From contig JAIQDT010009233.1 in NCBI GenBank assembly GCA_021521415.1, forward strand, positions 22,290-86,289: 64,000 nt of DNA, in the 5' to 3' direction. This document shows, one piece after another, positions 11,304-23,091 of the stretch. A program made the translations under genes and the position numbers. Below the pieces are notes generated by a model that worked only from the letters and a program-made list of their open reading frames with translations, ran no database searches and was not told the DNA's origin. The DNA is from Bidens hawaiensis (Eukaryota > Streptophyta > Magnoliopsida > Asterales > Asteraceae). How positions within the stretch are numbered: the stretch's first letter is position 1; each line of letters starts with the position of its first letter.

Positions 11304-11990
11304 TGTAACATCCCCAAAATTTCGATCCAAATTTGACAACTTATTAAAGTTGAATGATCAAAAATATTCTCAAAATAAGTAATGGAAAATTTAGATAAAA
11401 GAAATAAAAACATTTCATGTTAAGAAATTAAGGAAATAAAAATATAAATAAGGAAGTTCATCCTATATTAAGAAAATGGGAAAATAATTCATCCCACATG
11501 GAAAGATGGAAGAAAGTGGAAGCATTTCACATGGGTATAAATAAGGAAGATAAAACACATCTCACATGGAAAGAAGAAAAGATTTGAAAGCTCTTTATAA
11601 AGAGAGGATTTTTCATAATAATATTATTTTATGCCTAGCATGCACCCAGTGGTCCTAGCGGAGGGTGCGAAACACCCGACGCACACGTGCACGAGCTTGG
11701 GCAATGAGCACAATGTGGCGCTTTGATGGCACGCTTTGCACTTCGCACGCTCGCATCGCTGCGAGCTGCTTGAGAGCCGCCGACAAGGGATCAAAACTGA
11801 AAAATTGAATTCAGGAACCCATCCTGCTACGCGATGAGCCCAGAACAAAGGTCATCAGGATACGCGATGTACTATGATGACTCAGCACCACATGTCAGCA
11901 CGTGGCATGGCCGCGGAAATTATACGGCATCACGATACACGATAGGATTACCAAGAACCATCGTGTATCGCTATTGGTTGCAAAATCATC

Positions 11991-11999
11991 TTATAAATA
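11991..11999 (+). promoter_or_regulatory. LTR TATA box
   Basis: TTATAAATA, followed about 30 nt later by a pyrimidine-rich stretch (CTCATTCTTCACACACTC) typical of a plant start region. Confidence 0.6.
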
Positions 12000-12307
12000 A
12001 GGGTTCACGACATCTCATTCTTCACACACTCATTAACACACACTTAGTCTCGTTTTGCGTGCCGAGTATCGTTGTGCGTACCAAGCTCCGAGGTTCCGAC
12101 AATTTAAGCCCCAGTACGCGACGTAGAGTATAAGTACTGCTCGTACAAGCTTAGACATATAAGCTCTGAATACCCGTGTAAGATAGGGGTTCTTCCTAAG
12201 TCATTATTATATTATTATATGGCTTAGACCATAGTCAATGGTATAGCCCAAACCTTGATCATATTTATGTTTACATAAGCTTTAAACATACAAAGGATTA
12301 TAGTAAT

Positions 12308-12521
12308 GTTTCTTTACAATTAAGAAACCCCGAATTACATTCATGAGGATATATAGTTTCTTCACGATTAAGAAACGTTACATTTTATATACAAGGAATA
12401 TAGTTAAAACATTGTTTCTTCATCATTAAGAAACATAAGATTTTACATACAAATGTAGCAGTCAATAAACGTTTCTTCAAGAAAAAGAAACAGATTATAG
12501 ATGTTTCTTCATGAAGAAAAC
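12308..12521. repeat. five GTTTCTT...AAGAAAC hairpin units
   Basis: Inverted repeats lie at 12308-12328, 12356-12376, 12414-12434, 12471-12491 and 12503-12521. The first four are 21 nt and the fifth 19 nt. Each has a 7-bp GTTTCTT / AAGAAAC stem, slightly imperfect in the last two. Spacers between them are unrelated AT-rich sequence. Confidence 0.9.
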
Positions 12522-13463
12522 TCATCATATGATTGGTAAATAAAGAGAAAGACTTAGATCTACATATTTTATTCAAACAAATGATCAATCAAGGTTTAAA
12601 GTTATCAAAACCAGACTAAAGGTCTGTAGCCAGACCAAGACACGATCCGAATATTTGTATAAACCAATTTTATTATAGGTTAATCATTATTTATTCACAA
12701 AGGTTTCAAAAAAGATCACCACATCATTCAGAACAGACAATCACAGGTGAATACGTTAAACCTTTACAACCAGTCAAAACATATTTATACTCTATAAGAT
12801 GAACGGGTTGTTTATCTTAAAGAGCCAGTCAACGTTAACATGATATTACGTGATCTCTAAAACGTTATAATACAAAATAGAAAATAAAAACAACTCATAC
12901 CGTTACACATGTGTCTGGATCCATACATAATTGTCTAGCCTAAACAGTCAACGGCTACGTGGCCAAGGGCTAACAATCATAATTAGTTCTCCATTAGGGG
13001 CTGCGTGGCTCGAGTAACACTTTTGTGTGTGTAGAGATGTGATACAAATCTAAGGAATGAAATACTTTCTGCTGAGCTTGTATAGAAAACTATATGTGTA
13101 TTGTAACTGTAATTTAAATATTTTTAGAGTCAACGATTCACCAGCATATCGATGACGTAGTTTTCCCCAACATTTCAGGGAAGCTGATTAACATAGGTAG
13201 CAAAGAAATTATAGTCATTCATGGAGTTAGATGCTCGCAAGGTATAGATGGCTCATTTTTAAATTATTAAAATATTATAAACAAGATTTAAACATGATTT
13301 ATAAATAAAATTCTCGGATATTTATTATCTGAGAAGTTTTCAAATAAATTAATATTTTATTATAACCAAAGTCTTCTGCTAAAATAAACCGCAACTCTGA
13401 TATATTTACAAAACAGGTACCAACTATTGGTCATACGCATAGACCCTAAGTCAGGGTGTGACA

Positions 13464-13670
13464 ATATTAAAAGTCTCATTTTCAATTAAATATTATTTTT
13501 TATACATTTATCATTAAATTTTCCCTATCATCAACTTACAAATACTATTAGTAAAAAAAATTAAGAGTAAGAATAATGGAGAGTGGTTTGAAATAAAAAC
13601 TCTTCTTCTTTCTCCTGCTCACCCACTAACCTCACTTAAACCCTTATTCTCTCTCCTCTCTTTTTACTTA
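13464..13670. other. unassigned AT-rich spacer
   Basis: Contains the right target-duplication copy of the solo LTR and the TTA flank of the next element. No gene. Confidence 0.5.
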
Positions 13671-13800
13671 GACCATGTGTAGTCATAATACCTCACCCTT
13701 GGCATTTTGTGTCATGTGACGCCCAGTCAGAGTTTTGTTGTTTTGAAAAAAGAGGGTGTAATCATAACTCTCCACCCTTGGGCATTTGTGTCATGTTGCG
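13671..13800. repeat. subterminal direct repeat, two about 70-bp copies
   Basis: Two adjacent copies share GTA(G/A)TCATAA, CACCCTTGG, TTGTGTCATGT and CGCCCAGTCA. This is typical subterminal repetition of DNA transposons. Confidence 0.7.
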
Positions 13801-13949
13801 CCCAGTCACTTTTATATTTTTTTTTTGTTTTTTCAAATAATAATTCATTAAATAATTAAATATTAAATTAAAAAAAAACTTCATTAAAATAAAAAAATAC
13901 ATTATATTATACATATATACAATTATGAACTTTTATATGCATCACAAGT

Positions 13950-15770
13950 TGTACTTTGGGCATCATTGGTTTTCACTTTTTCATCACTCCATAATGCAAC
14001 CCATCACTGTTCTCTATCTTCCCATTTTGTGCACTACCTACGAACGATTGTTGCCACCGCAACCGTCACACCACACCACCTAAATCATCTAACCCATCTG
14101 TACGAAACCACGTTTTTAATCATCTCTTCTCTATACAACTAAGTGATCTTCCAATTTCAGATTCAATTGCTCTATAAAATTGGGAAAATTGTGATTGTGT
14201 GTTCAATTTATGATAGGTGTAGCTGCACAAATAAAACACTATGATGAAATTAAGAAAATTATCATTACATGTATTTAATTTAATTGTATGGTCAATTTGA
14301 AATTCATAGGTGTAGCTGTATAACTATAAAAATTGTCATTATGGGTGTTTAGTTTAATTGTAAGGTTATGGTCAAATTGACAGGTGTTGCTGCATAACTG
14401 GATTATCCCAAACGGTGGCGGATATTAAGGATGCAAATAATTGATGAGTCTTGCATTTTGCTACGCGACAAGGGCAGATTGAGGTCTGCAAGTATTACCA
14501 GAGGTGGAGGAATTGAAACTTGATGTTAGTACTTAATTTTAAAAGATAAGGATTGTAATTCACTAATTTATATTTTTGTTTGTAAAATGTGACACAATAT
14601 AGTAAAGTATTATTAGTTATTGAAATATATGAATTGTTTAAGGTGAGACACCTCTTATTCATGCTGCAAGACAAGCCACAAGGGCATATTTCCACTGCTA
14701 AATATATCATTGAACATGGTGCAAATTCCTCATTATCAAGTGAGTTAGGCGCTACAGCTTTGCATCATGTTGCTGGAATACGTAAGTGCTTTTAGAGTTA
14801 ATTATCATCTTTTTTAATTCATCGTATATAGCTTGATGTATGTGCTTAAATTGGGAACTTATAGAGTTTATTGGAGATATGGATTAAAACTAACCTTATT
14901 TGGTGAATCGAATCAACTGATTCCAAGGTGAGAGTGAAACGGAGGAACTAAAATCTCATAAATGGTGTTGTTGGAGTTCTTGCTGAGGTACTTAATCTCA
15001 TGTTGTTCTTTATGTTTCTAAGCACATATATGTTGCTCCATTTCAGACCTAAGTTTACCATTTTGAATAATCTATTTTTCAACATAAACAGCCTAGGTTT
15101 GAATTTAATTTAGGCCGTTCAATTTAAGTGCTTTTTGTTTCACTGATGCTTTGTTAATGCACATTATCTAGGGATTATTTAGCTGGTATGTATTAGCATG
15201 TTAGTTGCTTTAAATTAAAACATGAAACACAATTTTAGGGTCTTCAGTAAATCTGTATATGCACAATGTTTGAATAAATTTGGGACTATGATCAGGTTAT
15301 ACTTTTTGCACTTTTGCAGGTTTTTGTTTTGCTGATTATTGTGTCTACTTCAGATACAGCTATGGCGGCTGGCGGCACTGAGCCGTGCTTTGTAGATTGG
15401 TTTTATTTTGGTTTCGCTCTTATTTCATTCTAACTTAATGTATACTTTTCTCAAAGGTAAGGTAAGTATTCAAGTTTTAAATTTACCTGTTAATATAGTG
15501 TATTTTTAAATTTAAAATGAACTTACAATGTAGCAACCATTTTGCTTTACTAAGACTCAGGTTGACATTAAAATTACATTATTTGTTATTTCATTTAAGC
15601 CATGTCGCAACCTTTTTAAGTTGTAGCCATTTGGGTTTCTACTTGATAATGATATTTTGCACCTTTATCGCTACCACATGAGATGGGTTTACGGTTGTTA
15701 GTCTGTTCTCTGTCAATATGGTTTTGTACACGGTTTCACCCCGCCGCAACTCGCGTGGTCGAAATTCTAG
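13950..15770 (+). mobile_element. Helitron carrying ankyrin gene fragments (5' end approximate)
   Basis: The 3' end has a GC-rich imperfect hairpin (15739-15760) and CTAG at 15767-15770, followed by T. Upstream lie two exon-like ankyrin pieces with intron-like flanks (14425-14527 and 14642-14780). The 5' TC end is not certain; 13950 is only an estimate, placed where Harbinger-like AT sequence stops. No Rep/helicase is seen. Confidence 0.5.
14425..14780 (+). pseudogene. captured ankyrin-repeat exons
   Basis: The first piece (about 14425-14527) encodes an ankyrin-like LHFATRQGQIEVCKY, but a stop precedes it and its frame breaks soon after. The second (14642-14780) encodes ETPLIHAARQ, then in another frame GHISTAKYIIEHGANSS and ELGATALHHVAGI. 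These are two consecutive ankyrin helices and the start of a third. It is bounded by an AG-type acceptor and a donor GTAAGT at 14781. An apparent 7-nt insertion in the Q-GH region shifts the frame. The intervening 115 nt look like an intron. The parent was probably a multi-ankyrin host gene; which one cannot be said. Confidence 0.7.
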
Positions 15771-15841
15771 TTAAATTTAAAAAATAAAAACTACAGTGAA
15801 ATAAAAAAAATACATTAAATTTAAAAATAAAAATTACAATA

Positions 15842-17165
15842 ATAAAAATAAAACTAAATGTTGTAATTTTCAAAATTTTATTTTGCTGAATTGCTTTTAG
15901 AGATCGAACTCTCGGGTCATCTTCGGATAACTCGTTTGTTAAAACCTCGATGTCGTTTTCCAATTCCTTCCTTTAAGTACTTCGACGGCGTCTAAATTTA
16001 CTTGAAGACGTTGAGCTCCATGTTCTTGTATACCTTTGAGTCGAAGGTTCATTTTTTTAAATGACTTTCCGTTTCGGCATTCGAACCCATTGACTCCGAC
16101 GACGCGACCTCTTTCCCCTTTCCCTTGCTTCTTCTACCCGGCAGTCGAGGGATCTCGGAAACATCCGCATAGGGATTCTTGTCTTTATTATCGCTTAAGT
16201 TGAAGTTTCGAGCATCGGACCTTGGCGTTTCTGGATCAACCGAAGACGATGTTCTAGACCTATTGTTAGGCCAAAAGCTTTCGGTGCTGGTGGGCGCAAA
16301 AGGGGCCCACTTAGGGTGAAACCTCAGTTGGTTTTTCCAATAGTTCATGTAATTCAAGTTCCCACACTTCAGTTGAAACTCTACCAACGTTCTTTCCATG
16401 ATATCCGCGTCACAAACATCGCTACCCCACGTTCGAACCATCCGAGAGAGAACCGAACGGTAAGCCATGCATTTGGAGTTTATATCGGTCCATTTCGACA
16501 TTACAAAATCTTTTTCCCGACGCGAGTCCCCGCCAAGTTCTTGGAACAAATCTTTAATTTTGTTCCAAAATACGCCCGATTCTTGATAGTTCACTAAAAA
16601 AATAAAAATATTACATGTTTAATATATATTCTAAGAATTAAAAAAAACATATATTTTTTAAAACTTACAACACTCGGGATCTTCCGATATCGCCCACCAT
16701 GCCCGAGCAAGTAGTTCACACCCGTCGGGTTTCCACGATATAGTTGTCTTTTTAGTCTGAGGTTCGACGGGGGGTTTCTTTGCGTGTTTTCTCCCATGTT
16801 CGCCTCCACGTTGGCTCGAACCACCACGAGTCTCCGGGACGGGATGTGGCTCCGGATTGATTTGTGTCTCCGGCACCGTCTCATCGGCGGGTTGGGAACC
16901 GGAACCGGCCATCATATTTGTGGTTAGGTTTTACGGGCATCATATTTGGGTTAGGGACTCCGGAACCTAGATATTGTATGTACACAACCATTTGCGCGTC
17001 GAATGGATACGGGGTTTGAGAGATCGATGTAGAAGGGTTCAGTTGTGGATTATTTGCGTCGGGATTGTTTGGGTTTCCTTGTCGTGCGTATTGACCAAAA
17101 CCGAGTATTTGATTGTTGAACGGAAACCTATTGGTTGGTGACTGAAAATATTTATTTAGAGATTG
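15842..17165 (-). pseudogene. Myb/SANT-like ORF1 protein of a PIF/Harbinger element (annotated in many plants as GST-T3-like or NAM-associated)
   Basis: On the minus strand a Pro/Asn-rich N-terminus (about 17165-16925, no clear start Met, one frameshift at about 16925) leads into an exon at 16669-16915. That encodes a trihelix/SANT-like start (ISWKPDGCELLARAWWAISED). An intron at 16594-16668, with donor GTAAGT and acceptor TAG, joins in frame to NYQESGVFWNKIKDLFQEL and KWTDINSKCMAYRSVLSRM. A nuclear-type basic tail (GRRSKGKGKE) ends at a stop at 16049. Beyond it, the family's helical C-terminus (NDIEVLTNELSEDD) continues in other frames to about 15842. In Harbinger elements such proteins bind the element and help import the transposase. 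At least three frame breaks make this a pseudogene. Confidence 0.75.
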
Positions 17166-17401
17166 TTGTAGAGAATGAGTGGAGAAAGTGTTTAAAAAAT
17201 GAAGTTTGATTGTGTTATTTATAGGATGAATTGTGTAAAAGAAAGTAACTTTTTTTAATCAAATGGTAACATATAACAGTCATATTGGTTTGAAAAAGTG
17301 TGCCATTTAATCGTTTTGTAGAAAACGCTTGCCGAAATCCCTGGGGGGGGAGGGGGTGCCCCCGGCGTTTTCAACCCCCAAAACGCCACAACATGGCCTT
17401 A

Positions 17402-18774
17402 CAAAAACTGTATTGGAATATTAATACACTTCTTTCCATCTCTCCTCCACATGACCACTCTCTCTCTCTCTCTCTCCAACTAGGATACAATATGAGGGGA
17501 CAATCTCCCATCGAAGATGCCCTAATGGAGGTGAACATTGTCTTCCCGAATATACTGATGAATAATAATATTTTTTCTGTCATCCATTTTGTATAATATG
17601 CAGAGCTCACTCACGAAGTTTACCAAATGAAATGCAAATGCTCCTAGTATGATCTACATCTAATTACAAGTACCTAAAACATGTTGGTTTATACTCCTAT
17701 TTATTATTTGAATATATTTTTAAATCGTTAACTTTGTTAACATGATTTTGTTTGGGACTGAACAGGGAACAAATTCTAAACCAAATTTGTTAAATAAATG
17801 ATTGTTAGTAAACATGATTATGCAATCTATGATGAGAGAATAGTTTTACATAAATAGCATCTTAAATATATATAAACGAAACCTCCAAAAGCTTTATGGT
17901 TGCTCTCCACCCTCTCTCAAGCCATTAGATTACGTCATTTGTAAATGGATGTCTCTTTTGTGTGTGACCCGAATTCACGGGTATGGGTCTCACCAAACCC
18001 GGATAGCCTTTAAACGGGTTATAACATCTAACTAAGTTAAAAATTAATCTCACCAAAAATTTAATATGAAAATCTTATTTAATTGGGTTTAGTTATACTA
18101 ACAATTAATATCCGATTTTTTAAAAGATGATATTATTTATAATTAAGAAACAATTTTATAGTAAAAAAACGGGTCATGGATTTCACCAAACCCGGATAGC
18201 CCTTAAACGGGCTATATTATCTCATTTATTTGTGAAACTCTTTAATTATCAAACCCTAATTTAATTTCTCTATATAAATTTAGTTACATTAGTGATTATT
18301 TTTCTTTTAAGTTTAACTTAAAGAAAGCATTTCAAAAAATAATATCCAAATCATAACAAATGAACATAAACGAACAAAATAAAACATAAAGTAGATGATT
18401 CATTCAATGTTTCATCCAAAAATAAACATAACCAAACATAAATGGATCTGAATTACCATTATGAACAGTTCATGAACATAAATGAACATAATTTAACAAA
18501 GGTAAACGAATATAAATGAACATATATAAACAGTCATAAACAAATATAAATACACACACTTAAATGAACACAGACGAACATATATAAAAATTAAGTAGAT
18601 GATTCATTCAATGTTCAATCCATAAATAAATATAACCAAACATAAATGGATCAAGCTAGATTGTATATTATAAACATCCTTACAATAAATTAATTAAAAT
18701 CCGAAAAAAATATATTTACAATATTAGGCATGACAAATGTATAACAACCCCCGTAATACGGGGATAAAAACTAG
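17402..18774 (+). mobile_element. Helitron 3' end and probable body
   Basis: It ends in a near-perfect hairpin CCCCGTAATACGGGG (18749-18763), an AT spacer and CTAG at 18771-18774, then T. Inside, a block with CACCAAACCCGGATAGCC occurs twice (17989 and 18187, about 199 bp apart), and AAACATAAATGGATC-type words recur at 18430 and 18640. The 5' end was not found and may be anywhere after 17402. No gene seen; the 98-codon frame at 17300-17596 crosses the transposon edge and is chance. Confidence 0.55.
17459..17476. repeat. (TC)n microsatellite
   Basis: About nine TC units. Confidence 0.9.
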
Positions 18775-18872
18775 TTCATAAATATAATTATTTAACTTTA
18801 AAATTGTAAATAATTGATAAGCCAAGCAGATGCGGCTCTTGGGTTGGACAACCCGGGCGACTGGCCGGGCAT

Positions 18873-18933
<61 letters not shown>

Positions 18934-19285
18934 TTTATTAAATAGGTATAAATCTTAATTCTTTTATTAGTTATTAGGCTCAATTTTTTTTACCCATAAC
19001 TCATTTGAGATATTGGACATACGAGTCTTTTTATTTCGTTACTCGTTAGGGCTTAAATGTCTTTTCATGTCAGCCCGACTGATGCATTTAAGTCTCAAAG
19101 ACGGCCCTGAAGCCCAGTTTTAGGTGTGTAATCAAGAAATGGATAACGATGGCATGGTTGTATGTCTCCGTTAAGTGTGACCAAAAGACAAAAAAATCCT
19201 CATACGTATGTGTTTCATGTCTTTTTGGCATTAACTAAAGTTATAAATCAAATCATGCCCACAGTATTTAGGTTTTAAAACCAAA
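18775..19285. other. unassigned, with long (TA)n tract
   Basis: 18875-18929 is an uninterrupted (TA)n run of about 27 units. It is flanked by GC-richer words (GCGGCTCTTGGGTTGG and GACGGCCCTGAAGCC) that look like the ends of a small DNA transposon; target duplications were not identified. No gene. Confidence 0.5.
18875..18929. repeat. (TA)n microsatellite
   Basis: About 27 TA units. Confidence 0.95.
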
Positions 19286-19294
19286 TTAGACAAA

Positions 19295-20137
19295 GAGTAA
19301 AGTGCCATTTTCGTCTTTATTGTTTGACAAATAATGCGAATTTAGTCCAAAAAGTTTATTTTTTGCATATGGACCCTCCACGTTATCCAGTTCTTGTCAA
19401 TTACATCCAAATCACTAACCCCGTTAAATTTAATCGTTAAGCCAGGGCTAGACATGTCTTTTCACTATTTCTTTATTATAATACTTATTTCAGTGAACTT
19501 CAGGTTTTGTCCTTGTGGTTTGTCCAAATATGCGGTTTTAGTCCAATAATTTTAAGTTTGCAATTTTCGTTCTTTGCAGTTTCATTTCACTTGCAACTAA
19601 ACCCCCCTCGTTAAGTCTGGTCGTTAACTCATTTGCGTGCCTCTCACGTGACGACCAGTTTAGTTGTTTTTCAACCAAAATAAACATCAGTCCTAATTTG
19701 CAAGCCCCCTCACCTGAGGGGCTATGGTGTATTTAGGGAAAAAAGAAAAAAGAAGGAACAAAACTGCCCCTCACGTGAAGGGCACACTGATAGTTTAACA
19801 ATAAGACTTAACGATATTAGGGAATTCAGGTTTAATTACAAGTGAAATGAAACTACAAGGACGAAAATTGCAAACTTGAAACTATTATACTAAAACCGTA
19901 GAATTGGACAAACCAGAGGGATGAAAACCGCAGTTCATTGAAATAAGTATTATAAAAAAGAAAGAGTGAAAAGACATGTATACCCATGACTTAACGATTA
20001 AATTTAACGGGGCTAGTGATTTGGATGTAATTGGCAAAAACTGGGAAACATGAAGGGTCCATATGCAAAAAAATAAACTTTTTGGACTAAATTCGCATTG
20101 TTTGTCAAACCGTAAGGACAAAAATGACACTTTACTC
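19295..20137. mobile_element. Mutator-like fold-back element, 843 bp
   Basis: Two long arms of about 330 bp are inverted copies of each other, starting GAGTAAAGTGCCATTTTCGTC and ending in its near-complement. A short spacer (about 19640-19790) lies between them. The flanks are TTAGACAAA (19286-19294) and TTAGACGAA (20138-20146), a 9-bp duplication with one mismatch as expected for Mutator-type insertion. There is no transposase. The 81-codon frame at 19885-20130 is arm sequence, not a gene. Confidence 0.88.
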
Positions 20138-20146
20138 TTAGACGAA

Positions 20147-20948
20147 AGAAAAGTTTTTCGAATTAAACAAAGTTAAATCAACTACTTTTATTGGGTTTGG
20201 TTTTTATCATTCTATGTTTCTTGATTTTTAATAGGGGTAACAACATATGAATGTACTTTTAAAATGATCTATATTGTAAATTGCAATTTTACTTTATATA
20301 TAGATTTGATCTTCGTAAATTATTTTTCATTTTTCCTAACTTGTTAAACTAATTTATAAATTGATGAAGTTAAATAACGATCTTGGTGATTAGCTTGGGA
20401 TAGTACTGAAACTTAAATAAAGGTATAAACTGTATTCAGGTCATTAGAAGTACGACATGTAAGGTTAAGATGCTAAAGAAGTTGGGGAATCCTTAGACAT
20501 AGTTAATATGATGATTAGATATTTTATGAAATTCTTGTACTCAAATTTGAAGCGTTTGTAATTAATTAATCAGTGGGTGCTTAAGTCCTGGGCATATAAT
20601 TAATATTTTATAGCTTAAACCCAAACAAACGCTTTTTTGTTGCTATTTACTCAAACAAATTGGCAATTTGGCACCAACTTGTAGTTATACATTTAGCCCC
20701 CTGATGTTGTGTGTGCAATTGTGTCATCAATTGATGATTCTAAACTAAATCTTTGAATCACTCAAAAAAAATATAAACCTTAATTGTCGTCCATCGATGT
20801 AGGTCACCCGGACCGAAATACATTAATCTATTGTGCTCGTTTCTCGTTTATCACTTACGATGTTGGGATTTCACACACGTATTAGATTTTGAGTTAGGGT
20901 TTAAACCTAACATCCAAAAATTATAATGTATTATTTTAGAAATCTATA
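20147..20948. other. unassigned AT-rich DNA
   Basis: No gene or clear element. ORFs are short and unrecognised. Confidence 0.5.
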
Positions 20949-21901
20949 TCTATACTATATATAATACACCAAATAAAGGCAAATTAAGACATCTATTTTT
21001 AAGTAATTTACAACACTTAAGCATGAGGTACATGTGTTAGTAAAGGTAAACATGTCTTTTAAACACAATTCATTCAACTTACAAGTTTTGTCCCTCATCT
21101 TTAATCATATTATGTTTTTAATTTAACTTGTAGACTAACTTTTCACCCATGATTTTTAAACGACTATAGCCTTTCCATACGTTAATATTTTTATATACAA
21201 ATTGCACCATAAAAATGGGCATTTTATTCTCTTTAATTTGGATATGATATTGTTGTAATTTTTTTTTCATTTTAAATAAATTAATATGTTACGTAGGGGT
21301 GTTCAGTGTCGGTTTTGATGGTTTTTAAGTTAAACTTGTGAGTCCAAACGTTAATACTGATTTTTTGTCGTCCAAAACCAAACTCAACCATTGAAAGTTG
21401 AAACCAAATCGTTACTAACGGCCTGGTTCTAGTGTGGTTTCACAATTTAAACTTTAATAATAAATTTAGTTTAAAATAATTAATAATTTAAATGTACCAT
21501 CAATTTTAACTAAAAACCAACATAATATGATACTTGAGATGATCATAAGTAAAAAATGATAATTTTAGCCACATAAATAGTAAATATTAATGGAAGATTT
21601 AGGACGTGGAATAATAACAACAAAGATTACAAAAGGAATCATATTACAATTAGGTTAATTTTCAGTCTTTTCTTGTTTCATATGGCCGGTTGCCGATATA
21701 AACCGCGAACCAACCGTTCACTACGTTTTGAAAATTTCGAAACCGACCAACAAACCGAAAGTAAAAAAGAAAAAGAAAAAAGAAGTCAAACCAATGACCG
21801 ATTTAAACGATTTCAAGGTTTTAACAGAACCATAAACACTTATATTTGTACGTGATTAACATATTCAAACACCCCGCTGCATCGCGCGAGCACCCGTCTA
21901 G
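20949..21901 (+). mobile_element. non-autonomous Helitron, 953 bp
   Basis: The 5' end TCTATACTATATATAAT is the common plant Helitron start. The 3' end is a GC-rich imperfect hairpin (21871-21893) and CTAG at 21898-21901. It sits between A (20948) and T (21902), as Helitrons insert. There is no Rep/helicase. An internal TAGGGGTGTTCA at 21295 resembles a hAT end and may mark a nested piece. The 60-codon frame at 21673-21855 encodes a low-complexity Lys/Thr/Asn-rich peptide, probably chance. Confidence 0.75.
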
Positions 21902-22829
21902 TAATTATTATATACAACACTATTTTTCATTCATGATGTGAGACAAGAATTCAGTTATTGTAAAAATTCAACTAAAATCTCTGTTGTAATAAAAGAAAGC
22001 TTATTTTGTTCGTATGTCGATCTCTTTTTTTTACTTTGACATCTAGCATACCTCTTCATCAAGTATTATTTTGACGGTTATTTTTAAAAAGAGAAGCTAT
22101 GTAATTACCAGATTATATCATAATCTACATGATTCTCGCCTCCACCATTAATTCATAGTACGTGCTTCTCTTTATGTATTCTTAAGTCTAGATTAACCTC
22201 CCATTTATGTGTGATTTTGATTTTTGACATTTCCAACTTACATGCAAAAAGAGAGACAAAAAAATAGTTGTTAAAGTAGAACGACAAACCGCATTTAAGT
22301 CACATTAAATATTTCTTTCATTTACAATTGATGCTTGACTTCGAGCCCGTGTAAGCGCCTTCAAACACCTTGCAATATTGCACTAAATACTTTTTTTAAA
22401 CTCGAGTTTAAGTCATGCCTAAAAAACGCACCACAATTGTTGCATCGAGCTTTTAACAGACTATTTCACATACATCAAAATTGGCTAAAATAGTTGGGTT
22501 TCTTGTTTGTAGGATGAACTTGCATAACAATTTACTTGAAGAAGAATCACTTTCAAATGCAAATTCTACTCACACACCATCTAGGTTTGATCACACACCA
22601 TTCAGTATACGGCTCATATACAGAAATCTACGATTTAACTTTTTAATATGTCATACGCATCATATGTAATGTGATACATATCATATAGCTTATATAACGA
22701 AAAATACGAATCGTCTGAAATATAAACAATGTATAAAAATTTTAAAAAAAGGTGTTCGGTTTTTCAAGAGTTTGTTTACACAATGTCGAGTTTTAAATTT
22801 ATAAAAATGATTGTTATCTTAACTAAATC
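21902..22829. other. unassigned AT-rich DNA
   Basis: No gene or element end recognised. Confidence 0.5.
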
Positions 22830-23091
22830 ACACACATATAGGCAAGTGTACCTATCGTATTCGTAGCAAAGTGTTGGTAAGAACCAAGTATCGATCCACA
22901 TACACACTTGTTTGATTTTTACTACTAAATCGTTGTATTTATTTTAACCGAAAATGAACATCATACTGGTTTTGGTTTAATTAGTAAGTTCTAAAGAGAA
23001 ATTTAAAAACATAAATTAAAGACAATATTTTTGTGTTTTAATATTTTTTTAAAAGAGATGATTAAGGATAAAAGTGTATTATCTTGGTTAT

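Larger units (their letters stand above)
11304..13463 (+). mobile_element. solo LTR, Ty3/gypsy-type
   Basis: A 2160-bp LTR starts TGTAACATCCCC and ends GGGTGTGACA. It is flanked by a perfect 5-bp target duplication ATATT at 11299-11303 and 13464-13468. No primer site, internal region or second LTR is present, so it formed by LTR-LTR recombination. A TATA box (TTATAAATA at 11991-11999) supports plus orientation, with a likely transcript start about 30 nt downstream. Short frames inside are not genes. A series of five hairpins lies at 12308-12521. Confidence 0.92.
13671..17398. mobile_element. PIF/Harbinger-type element with nested Helitron
   Basis: TTA flanks both sides (13668-13670 and 17399-17401), the PIF/Harbinger target duplication. 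The ends read inward as GACCATGTGTAG and GGCCATGTTGTG, which are partly matching inverted repeats. The right half carries the Myb/SANT-like ORF1 remnant (15842-17165). No DDE transposase is present. A Helitron ending at 15770 interrupts the left-centre, and similar AATAAAAAAATACATTA sequence lies on both sides of it (about 13890 and about 15805). The end pairing is imperfect, so the outer limits are an inference. Confidence 0.6.

Noticed and set aside
12308..12521. CRISPR-like spaced repeats
   Set aside because: Repeats are palindromic, spacers are irregular (11-37 nt) and the setting is a plant LTR; no cas genes.
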